Positions 55,875 to 64,000 of a stretch of 64,000 bases of DNA are shown one piece after another; position 1 is the first letter of the stretch; each line of letters opens with the position of its first letter. Source of the DNA: Anniella stebbinsi (lineage: Eukaryota > Chordata > Lepidosauria > Squamata > Anniellidae); contig JARDYH010000002.1 of NCBI GenBank assembly GCA_029215795.1, positions 297,879,973 to 297,943,972 of the forward strand, in the 5' to 3' direction. The notes under the pieces are model-generated. The model was not told the DNA's origin, searched no databases, and was given only the letters and a program-made list of their open reading frames with translations. A program made the translations under genes and the position numbers.

Positions 55875-57429
55875 ATTTGATGTGATCTAATTTGACCCAT
55901 TCGTAGAAGACCTGGCCTGACCAGTTCCACTTTTCCTGTGATCCTAAAGCCCCACCAGAACATGACCAATAGATTCAACTCAAGATAGAGATACTCACAT
56001 TTTAAACAGCTACATGGGGGGGGGGGCATTTTAAGGTGAAGCCCAAAACCAAAGCAGAAGGAAGGTGAATTTATTCAGGAAAGTAGGCTTACAAATGCAA
56101 TGGAAAGAAGGAAGAATGTTGGCAACAGCCAGAGCGCATAGAACACGTTTAAAGCTGCTTAATTAAAACCATTAAGCTGATGAATTACAAAGCAAATACA
56201 TAACATATAATTTGATGCTAGGGAACAAGAAGCTTGAAAAATATTTAAATCTAACATCATGATCCATCTACAGGCCATATGTGTGTGAAAGAAGGCTAGA
56301 TGAGAAAACATAACCATGCATGCAAATGGAAGCATTATAGGCAAGTTCCCCTCTCAAATTCATCTACACGCATGGATCCATCTTCAAGAAACAGTCATCC
56401 ACTGTTCTGGTGCGGAGTAAATTAAACAGATGATTGGCAGTTACAGCTTTCTGAAGAGTGCTCCATGCATGCCATCTTGGCTGCTAAATGTGAAGACAGT
56501 TGAATTGGGGCTTAGGTCTTTAGGAAAGCTCAGAATAATTTATCTTCTCTTTGCAATGCATCTACCTTCAAAACATATTTAACTTTTTTTATTTGCATCA
56601 GCTAATGATATCCCTAGAGTCAACCTTGTTCAGTGTTTTGTAATATATATGCAGAATTTTCAGTAATTGTACTTTCAAATACCTTGCACATAAGTGCTCC
56701 ACAAACTGCTTACAGAAGCATAGTTCCACTTAAAGCTGGAGATCTCAGAGGACTTTACCAAAGTTAAGCTCCCATATTGTTGTGCACCACAGCCACATGT
56801 CCTAATTTTAGATATTATTAACAACCCTTCTTTTCCTGGAATGCCACCATATGTCCTAATCTAAGATATTTATTTACTCTCCTTTCTCTTCCTACAATGG
56901 CTCCACATTTCCTTGCAGACCTACATAACATCTTCTTTTGTGATATTGCAACACACCATTCTTTTAGGATTAAAATGTTAGTGTGCCTAAATATTGTATC
57001 TGTCTGCACACTTTATTTTGACAGTTCTTTTTCTTTCCTGGAAGTGGCCTGCCTAAAACAAACACTGAACAAATTCAGTTCTTCATAAATTCAATTTACA
57101 TAGTGAAAGTATCATATGATGATAGATGTCAAAAGTACAACTATCACACAGCAAATCAGGCAGAAAAAGAAATTAATTTATCATGGATGAAAATCTCTCA
57201 TAAAAGGTTTCTTTGAAGTATTTATGAACTAGGGGCAATAAATGTGTAAGTTAAAATGTAAAAATAACAACTACATTAAAAACACTAAGAGAAATTTTAA
57301 AGGTAAGTAAACAACATTGGGTTTATTTGTCCTGAATAGGTAGGGCATGCTGAAAAAAACCACCACATTGTAATAATATTGCTATTATTTTTAATCCTAT
57401 TTTCAAAGTCACAAACATTCCTTCAAATG
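55875..57429. other. No recognisable gene
   Basis: AT-rich; a G run at 56016-56026; nothing else recognised. Confidence 0.5.
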
Positions 57430-57620
57430 GGGAGAGTCCATAGCTCAGTGACAAATCACATGCTTGTCATAAATAAATTCAAAGGTTCAATCCCTGGTAT
57501 CTCCTGTTAAAAATTGGGCCTCAGGTACCAAACTGAGAAAGACTTCTCTCTAAGACTTTGGAGGTCTTCTTCCACTCAGAAGGGACCATTTTGGGCTATG
57601 TAAACCAATTGTATCTGTAG
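57430..57620 (+). mobile_element. tRNA-derived SINE (Sauria type), diverged
   Basis: The 5-prime part is tRNA-like with a pol III A box (CATAGCTCAGTGAC, 57439-57452) and a B box (GGTTCAATCCC, 57484-57494). After it comes ATCTCCTGTTAAAAATTGGG, GCCTCAGGTACC and GAGAAAGACTTCTCTCTAAG, the body order I recall for Sauria SINEs of lizards and snakes. The 3-prime tail is worn and no target duplication was found. It is the best single hint to a squamate host. Confidence 0.75.
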
Positions 57621-58324
57621 GGTTTAAAGTAACCACAGCATTCTTCAGAATACTAGTCTAATAACCAATTTCCAACAGAACACTTCTTACAGCGACACTA
57701 ATAAAAAGCATTTTGCTGAAGGAGGTTCTACATTCAGCATGATGACAATTATTTTCACTTACGGAATCAGTATTCATTTTAACTGTCCCCCATTACACAA
57801 TTATTCTCAAGGAAAACTCTTGCAATCAATAACCTTAATACTGCTGATTATAAAGGACAGCAATGTAAAGGGATTTGTTTGTTTGAGGTTTTTTGGTAAC
57901 TCAATTATTTCCAAATCAGATAAATAAATGCATTTTTCTATTTACATTGGTCATCATATCAAAATGCAAACAAATTAACTACTAATGAATAAATGTTATG
58001 TAGGTATTGTGTGTGTATCACATGTATTTCCTTTAAACGTGTACAGAGATATGTGTAAATGTCAAATAGAACAGTCCTGTTGAGCCCCTGCATCACACAT
58101 GGATAGAGTTGCTTGGTAGCATAGAGGTATTGCATGGTGCTGATGTGCAGTGATGAATGGGTAGCAATGCCCAAATATATCATTGGCCCACAATGGATGC
58201 TACACTGTGCAGTCCCAGTATAGTGCTATATGTTTTCTGTGTAGGGATATATGTTAGTAAGGACATTGGCTTCTTCTCTTTGTTTATTGCAGAGGAGAAG
58301 GAGCAGCAGCAGGAGCAGCAGCAG
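57621..58324. other. No recognisable feature
   Basis: Nothing recognised; a short (GCAGCAG)-type run at 58303-58325. Confidence 0.5.
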
Positions 58325-58332
58325 CTATGTAC
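58325..58332. repeat. 8-bp target duplication, left copy
   Basis: CTATGTAC, identical to 60659-60666. Confidence 0.9.
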
Positions 58333-58478
58333 TAGGGGTGTGCACGGACCCCCCGGATCGGATCGGGACCCGGATCGGGACCTCCAATTTTGTCCCGGAC
58401 CGGTTCGGACAAAATCGGAGGCCCCCCGGACCGGATCGAGTCCGATCCCGATCCAAAAATCGGAAATTTTTGGATCGG

Positions 58479-58539
58479 CCGCCATTTTTTTCCCCATAGA
58501 CTTGCATTGCAATGCAAGTCTATGAGGAAAAAATGGCGG
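58479..58539. repeat. 61-bp hairpin in the left subterminal region
   Basis: CCGCCATTTTTTTCCCCATA, then AGTCTATGAGGAAAAAATGG-type inverse, turning at TTGCATTGCAATGCAA. Few mismatches. Confidence 0.9.
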
Positions 58540-58732
58540 CGGGTGGGTAAGGGGGGGCCTAACTCCCTCCCCCCCCCGGGGCCGTCCGCTGTGGACGGCC
58601 CCGGCAGGTAAGCCCCCTCCCCCGCGCTCCCTACCCCCCCTGGGGCCGCCCGCTTCCATCCGCTGGCGCCCGCGGGCACCAGCGGATAGAAGCGGACGGC
58701 TCCGGGGGGGGGGTAAGCCCCCTTCCCCGCCA

Positions 58733-60406
58733 CTGCTTACCTTCTCGGCACGTCCGGCGCCGGCGGCTACTACCAGCGGGCTCCGCGGCCTACTCTCGAG
58801 TAGCGCGCCGGGTGATGACATCACCCGGCGCGCCACCCTGGAGCAGGCCGCGGAGCCTGCTGGTAGTAGTAGGCGCCGGCGCCGGACGGGAGCCGCCGGG
58901 CCGGGCAGGTAAGGGCCCCCCTCCCCCCTCCCCCCTCCGCGCGCCCCCTCCTCCCCCCTCCCCCCTCCGCGCGCCCCCTCCTCCCCTCCACGCACCCCCT
59001 CCTTACCTTTCCGGCCCGGCGGCTCCCGTCCGGCGCCGGCGCCTACTACTTCCAGCAGGCTCCGCGGCCTGCTCTAGAGTAGCGCGCCGGGTGATGACAT
59101 CACCCGGCGCGCCATCCTAGAGCAGGCCGCGGAGCCTGCTGGGAATAGTAGGCGCCGGCGCCGGACGGGAGCCGCCGGGCCGGAAAGGTAAGGGCCCCCC
59201 TCCCCCCTCCGCGCGCCCCCTCCTCCCCTCCACGCACCCCCTCCTTACCTTTCCGGCCCGGCGGCTCCCGTCCGGCGCCGGCGCCTACTACTTCCAGCAG
59301 GCTCCGCGGCCTGCTCTAGAGTAGCGCGCCGGGTGATGACATCACCCGGCGCGCCATCCTAGAGCAGGCCGCGGAGCCTGCTGGGAGTAGTAGGCGCCGG
59401 CGCCGGACGGGAGCCGCCGGGCCGGAAAGGTAAGGGCCCCCCTCCCCCCTCCGCGTGCCCCCTCCTCCCCTCCACGCACCCCCTCCTTACCTTTCCGGCC
59501 CGGCGGCTCCCGTCCGGCGCCGGCGCCTACTACTTCCAGCAGGCTCCGCGGCCTGCTCTAGAGTAGCGCGCCGGGTGATGACATCACCCGGCGCGCCATC
59601 CTAGAGCAGGCCGCGGAGCCTGCTGGGAGTAGTAGGCGCCGGCGCCGGACGGGAGCCGCCGGGCCGGAAAGGTAAGGGCCCCCCTCCCCCCTCCGCGCGC
59701 CCCCTCCTCCCCTCCACGCACCCCCTCCTTACCTTTCCGGCCCGGCGGCTCCCGTCCGGCGCCGGCGCCTACTACTTCCAGCAGGCTCCGCGGCCTGCTC
59801 TAGAGTAGCGCGCCGGGTGATGACATCACCTGGCGCGCCATCCTAGAGCAGGCCGCGGAGCCTGCTGGGAGTAGTAGGCGCCGGCGCCGGACGGGAGCCG
59901 CCGGGCCGGAAAGGTAAGGGCCCCCCTCCCCCCTCCGCGCGCCCCCTCCTCCCCTCCACGCACCCCCTCCTTACCTTTCCGGCCCGGCGGCTCCCGTCCG
60001 GCGCCGGCGCCTACTACTTCCAGCAGGCTCCGCGGCCTGCTCTAGAGTAGCGCGCCGGGTGATGACATCACCCGGCGCGCCATCCTAGAGCAGGCCGCGG
60101 AGCCTGCTGGGAGTAGTAGGCGCCGGTGCCGGACGGGAGCCGCCGGGCCGGAAAGGTAAGGGCCCCCCTCCCCCCTCCGCGCGCCCCCTCCTCCCCTCCA
60201 CGCACCCCCTCCTTACCTTCCCGGCCCGGTGGCTCCCATCCGGCGCCGGCGCCTACTACTACCAGCAGGCTCCGCGGCCTGCTCTAGAGTAGCGCGCCGG
60301 GTGATGACATCACCCGGCGCGCCACCCTAGAGCAGGCCGCGGAGCCTGCTAGTAGTAGTAGGCGCCGGCGCCGGACGGGAGCCACCGGGCCGAGAAGGTA
60401 AGTGCC
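58733..60406. repeat. Tandem array of seven long palindromes, 242-bp period
   Basis: Turn motif GGTGATGACATCACC centred near 58818, 59097, 59339, 59581, 59823, 60065 and 60307. The spacings are 279 bp once, then 242 bp five times. Each unit has arms of about 97 bp (CTTACCTTTCCGGCCCGGCG outward, CTGCTCTAGAGTAGCGCGCC inward) that are inverse complements with only a few mismatches. Units are joined by a C/T-rich linker. Inner copies are nearly identical, so amplification is recent or homogenised. The fourth spacer copy shows a single ACCTGG for ACCCGG change near 59829. Confidence 0.95.
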
Positions 60407-60658
60407 CCCCTCCTCCCCCCCCCCCGCTGTCCACTTTCATCGGCGGGCGCCCGCTGGCGCCCGCCAATGGAAGCGGCGGTGGGCGCCAGTGGGCGCCCGC
60501 CGATCCGCCGATCCGCCGAACCGGTTCGGAGCTTTTTCGGACCGGTTCGGATTGGATCGGCCGATCCAGCTGCGGGATCGGAAATCGGATAATTTATCCG
60601 ATTTCCCACTGGACCGGACTCGGATCGTGGATCGGGTCCGATCCAGTGCACATCCCTA

Positions 60659-60666
60659 CTATGTAC
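60659..60666. repeat. 8-bp target duplication, right copy
   Basis: CTATGTAC, identical to 58325-58332. Confidence 0.9.
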
Positions 60667-61014
60667 GGCTTTCATCCTCCCAATTTGTACGATCACTGAT
60701 TAGATGTGAATGAGTTAAAATAAATTTAGTTTCCATACATCATATTAACAGAGTTTGTCCTTTCAAACTTATAAAACAGAGTGAATAATTGCAGAGTCTT
60801 TCTTACCACCAGTTGAGTTATTAGTTAAATCTATAATCTATATTTCAAACACAGAAGACACGAGGCATGATTTTGCCCACGATGCCAATTACTGTATTCC
60901 AGTTATATTAGCTAATTACAGAAACAATTCTATTCTGCATTGGTTAACTGTCTCTATGAGTTAAGTGAGAACTTTTGCGAGTAATTATCTTTCATTGTTT
61001 GAATAAGGAAGCAA
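60667..61014. other. No recognisable feature
   Basis: AT-rich; nothing recognised. Confidence 0.5.
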
Positions 61015-61451
61015 TATTTATTTATTTATTTATTTAGATATATTTATACACAGCCTTTCCTCATGTTGTTCAAGGAGACGTACAAAAATGATAAAATACA
61101 ACATAATAAAAACAGCCATATGTTAAAGGAAATAGCCATGATAAAAGCCAGCAATAAAACAGTTTAAATTAACTGCAGTAAGCAGCATCAGAAAACATAA
61201 TAAAAAGTCAGAGTGGAAAACAGAAGCACTGTATATAAATATAGTAGGCAGGCAATAAAAATCCAGCTTCTAAAGGCCAATGGCCTTCCTAAATAAGTAT
61301 GCCATAGCATTGTGGCAGAAGGCCAACAAAGAGGTGGAAAGATGAGCCTCACTAGGAAGGGAGTTCCATAGTCTGAGTGTGGCAACAGAAAGGCCTGATT
61401 TACATGGAGGTGTCTTTGAATGCTGAGGCAGTTTAAAAATGCATGTTCCTG
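61015..61451 (-). mobile_element. L2-type LINE 3-prime part, decayed
   Basis: The plus strand starts with a TTTA run (61015-61038), then TTTATACACAGCCTTTCC, A-rich 3-prime UTR, and GGAAGGGAGTTCCATAGTCT (61357), the antisense of the LWN motif region. It may be the far end of the same element whose RT lies at 62640-63440. Confidence 0.65.
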
Positions 61452-61499
<48 letters not shown>

Positions 61500-61545
61500 T
61501 CTATACTGCCCCATAGCTGTAGCTCTCTGGACATGCATTTTACAA
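61452..61545 (-). mobile_element. (ATT)n tail plus L2 3-prime end
   Basis: About 16 ATT units, then TCTATACTGCCCCATAGCTG and TAGCTCTCTGG: an antisense L2 tail nested in the older copy. Confidence 0.75.
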
Positions 61546-61984
61546 AAGATTTACTTTTCCCGTGGCACATGTAGGCAATTCATACAGTGTAGACTTTGAA
61601 TAAATTCTGCTTTCATGAGGCAAATGTAATCTTAAACTGCATTAATTTGGCTATATGTAGGCAGTCTCATTACATCAACAAGTTTCTGTGGGGTTTCTTT
61701 TTCTTTTTTTTTACATCCATTAAGCTTATGCAACACCTTTGATGGTGCGAGGGAGTGAAGATTTTTTTTTTTAAGTCACTCCAAAAGCAATGTGCTGACT
61801 TCTCCAGGAGTAAGCCTCATTGACAATATGATTTACTTCTGAGCAGACATGTATATTGGTGCGTTTTTTTCAGCTAGTTGTTCCTTCAGGCAAGGAAATA
61901 AAAAGGACAAAGGAGAGAATTGTGAAGGCTTGAAAAGACATTTCAAACTTAATTTTTTTCAAAGGCAGGGGGAGGGGAGGTGAA
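61546..61984. other. Mostly unrecognised
   Basis: 61805-61860 carries the squamate dispersed motif (TTTACTTCTGAGCAGACATG). An ATAAAAAG element near 61898 and a GGGGGAGGGGAGG tract at 61969 precede the GA-rich segment. Confidence 0.35.
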
Positions 61985-62244
61985 GCAGCATTGCATTCAC
62001 TCTTCAGTTCACTGGGCAAGGCAGAGAGAGAGGGAGAGAAAAAGAGAGAGGGAGAGAAAAAGAGAGAGAGAGAGAGAGAGAGAAGTTGTTGGTGTAGGAG
62101 AGGGAGGAGGAGGGGCAAGAGAGACAGGAAAGCAATTGAAGGCTGAGGGGCTTCTCTCCACCTCAGAGCTACTGCTGTTTTTCCAAGGCTACTGACACTA
62201 AGCAAAGCCATAAGCATCCTTCCTCACCCAGCACTTGGAGCAAG
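61985..62244 (+). other. Candidate non-coding 5-prime exon with splice donor
   Basis: A purine-rich stretch (GA runs 62021-62082) followed by unique sequence ending CAAG|GTGAGA at 62244/62245, a good donor. GC-richer than both flanks. No coding frame is claimed. The purine run alone could be a microsatellite and the donor could be chance. Confidence 0.25.
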
Positions 62245-62299
62245 GTGAGATGTGTGTGCTATTTACAGATTCATACCTCTGTGGATGTGCATTAGCAAA

Positions 62300-62302
<3 letters not shown>

Positions 62303-62336
<34 letters not shown>
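62303..62336. repeat. (AT)n microsatellite
   Basis: About 17 TA units. Confidence 0.97.
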
Positions 62337-62337
<1 letters not shown>

Positions 62338-62639
62338 CTTGATTTTGGTCAGCAGAGGGTGGAGCTGACAGGAATAGATTAACCCCTCTCCTCCATGAGA
62401 GGAGTTAACCCATTCCTATCGAGTCCATCTTCCCATTCCTCCTCTCAGTGTCATTCCCCACAGGTCGCCATGCCTCTGAAGCCATTCGTCCTCCACCCAT
62501 AGTAGTACTGCAAGATTAGGACACCCTGAATCCCAAAATGCAGGGAAATCACAGTAAGGAGAAAAATCTGTCACAAAAAGACTTTGCAAAAATGTGGCTG
62601 TGTCATGGCTGTGTGTGTGGCACAGTAGCACCACAGTAA
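62337..62639. other. No recognisable gene
   Basis: Contains a short inverted repeat around 62370-62412 (TTAACCCCTCTCCTCCATGA, then GAGGAGTTAACCC). Otherwise nothing. Confidence 0.5.
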
Positions 62640-63440
62640 ATTCCCTGTGTAGATTGGGCCAAAAAGCCATGCTACCATAGTCTGTAGTATCAAAGGTCAC
62701 TGCAATGTCCAGCAGTACTTACAAGAATGCACTAGCTCTATGTATGCTATCAACCACAGCAACCAAACAGTTTCTACCCAAAAGCCAGGCCTAAAGCCAG
62801 ATTGAAATGGGTCTAGATACTCCATGTAACCCAGAAAGGGCCAGAGTTCAGAGGCTTGCACTCACTCAAGCCACTTGCCAAGGAATGGTATACTGGGGAC
62901 TGGCTAGAAAATATTGAATACAGCCAGCTCAAGAGAGCACTTCTTGAAAAAGTACCTTCATGCTGCCTCTTTTAAATTCAATGGGATCACAACTTCCTGT
63001 AAGGAATCATTTACCACTCCAGACACCTACGCAGCTACTTCTGGTAAATTTAATTAGCACAAGGGTCTAGCACAAATGTGGCTGGCCTCAGTCCTCTGAC
63101 AATCCTATCCACATTCTCAAACTGCATTACAAAACAAACGGATAAGCAGGTGCTGAAGTACATTGACTGACTCTCCCTAAGTGTGGTGTCCAAGTCAGAA
63201 AAGATGGTTTACAAATTGGTCACAGCGGGTCACCGATTAATTCTCTACTCCTTCCTGGGCAACAAAATGTAACAACGCCTTGACCACTCAAGAAAAGCTC
63301 TTCTGGATGGCTCTGTGTGGATAAAATGATGGCAAAAAGTCAGCTTTCTTTTTTGCCATCACAAGAGTATGCTCTAAAATAAACTCTAGCCTGTTTTTCA
63401 TTGGATTCACCACAGGTCTTCTGCCACCTCTGCTCTAGTT
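62640..63440 (-). mobile_element. L2-type LINE RT remnant
   Basis: Broken minus-strand frames read as L2: a stretch near 62830 gives YLDPFQSGFRPGF-like residues, and near 62690 FDTTDYG stands for the FDT-DHG motif. Upstream sequence to about 63440 continues the pre-RT region. Many stops; catalytic YADD not found. Confidence 0.7.
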
Positions 63441-64000
63441 ATCACTTCCATCATCGTCATCATGTGAAGTTCCCTGAACTATGAGGTGGACCACTTGGCT
63501 CTACGAACAGAAAGAGGCCTTTGAGGAGTGAGTGTGTCAACTATCTAAGTCTCATCTCCGTTCTACAGATTAACTAGGGCTTCAACAGAATTACTTGTAC
63601 AAGTGACAGGAAAATCCCCAGTGCGCTCTAGATACAGATGCCCCTGTTCAGAAGGTGCAGCAAGTGTAGAACAAGAAAGCTCACTTTCAGGTATGTTGGG
63701 CTAAGAAGATCACATTTCACAGGTCATAGTCATTTTATTTGTATGTGGCTTTTCCATATACGTTATGCACAAAATGGTCCAGAACAAAAACATGACAATA
63801 TATATATATATATATATATATCCTTGCCCATATTTCATAACTACAAATGCATAATGATATAGCAAAAGAATTAATTAGTAATTCAATTATCAAAAAGAAC
63901 AAAGTGAAATATCCTCTGGACTAGGTAGTAGGAGCAATGGTACAATGGGCCCTTTTAAAGAGCTTCAGAGGGAGAGAGGAACAGGATGAAACACCCTCTG
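63441..64000. other. No recognisable gene; (AT)n at 63799-63822
   Basis: Nothing recognised beyond the microsatellite. Confidence 0.5.

Larger units (their letters stand above)
58333..60658. mobile_element. Non-autonomous hAT-type element with tandem palindrome array (family A copy 2)
   Basis: 2326 bp, bounded by TAGGGGTGTGCAC and GTGCACATCCCTA (13-bp inverted repeats with one mismatch) and a perfect 8-bp target duplication, the hAT pattern. Subterminal regions are full of GGATCGG/CCGATCC motifs, plausible transposase binding repeats. The interior (58733-60406) is a GC-rich array of seven palindromic units. No transposase frame: long frames inside are repeats read through, with Pro/Arg/Gly-rich content. 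Composition is utterly unlike the AT-rich flanks. It must be mobilised in trans. Confidence 0.85.

Noticed and set aside
57430..57510. Functional tRNA gene
   Set aside because: A and B boxes are present but the acceptor stem does not pair and the downstream body is that of a SINE.
58180..58995. Long Gly/Arg/Pro-rich frames (up to 271 codons) across the GC-rich array
   Set aside because: They read through the repeated palindromic units in several frames; low-complexity content follows from base composition and lack of AT-rich stops.

Overview
The window reads as non-coding nuclear DNA of a vertebrate, most probably a squamate reptile (lizard or snake). The base is AT-rich, and I could not recognise a single host protein-coding exon, rRNA or tRNA gene, or CRISPR array. 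The squamate call rests on the repeats: a tRNA-derived SINE of the Sauria type (57430-57620), many L2-type LINE copies that share one 3-prime end, a young full-length L1, and dense hAT-like and palindromic MITEs. Species cannot be told from the sequence.

Layout. 0-13 kb: AT-rich unique sequence with short MITEs, LINE 3-prime ends and a decayed L2 body (8.85-9.5 kb). 13-21 kb: several palindromic MITEs (13426, 15373, 20667) and a CpG-rich block of unknown nature (17.6-18.3 kb). 21.3-25.4 kb: a solo LTR with a perfect 5-bp target duplication, then two L2 copies head to head. 26-34 kb: quiet sequence, further L2 fragments, and a second LTR of the same family in the other orientation (32877-33399). 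Both LTRs carry the same acidic reading frame in U3. 34-37 kb: MITEs. 37.4-37.9 kb: a TATA box, a 75-codon ORF and a poly(A) signal in a row.

39134-44789 is a complete minus-strand L1 flanked by a perfect 15-bp target duplication. Its ORF1 and ORF2 are each almost intact but are disabled by one nonsense codon apiece, plus small frameshifts at the start of ORF2. 46.6-48.3 kb is a nest: an L2 tail split by a MITE remnant and a non-autonomous hAT-like element. 49402-50514 is an insertion with a 14-bp target duplication, long inverted arms and hammerhead-ribozyme-like motifs, which suggests a Penelope-like element with inverted pseudo-LTRs. 50.6-57.6 kb holds more palindromic MITEs, an LTR-like segment with a 49-bp minisatellite, and the SINE.

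58333-60658 is the most striking object: a hAT-type non-autonomous element (8-bp target duplication, short TIRs, subterminal GGATCGG motifs). Its interior is a GC-rich tandem array of seven units, mostly 242 bp apart, and each unit is itself a near-perfect palindrome of about 190 bp. The 46.8-48.2 kb element has the same plan with a different core sequence, so the two define a family. 61-64 kb holds a decayed L2 and a GA-rich segment ending in a good splice donor, which could be a 5-prime exon.

The parts do not form an operon or pathway. The story is successive, nested transposable-element insertion into an intron or intergenic region.
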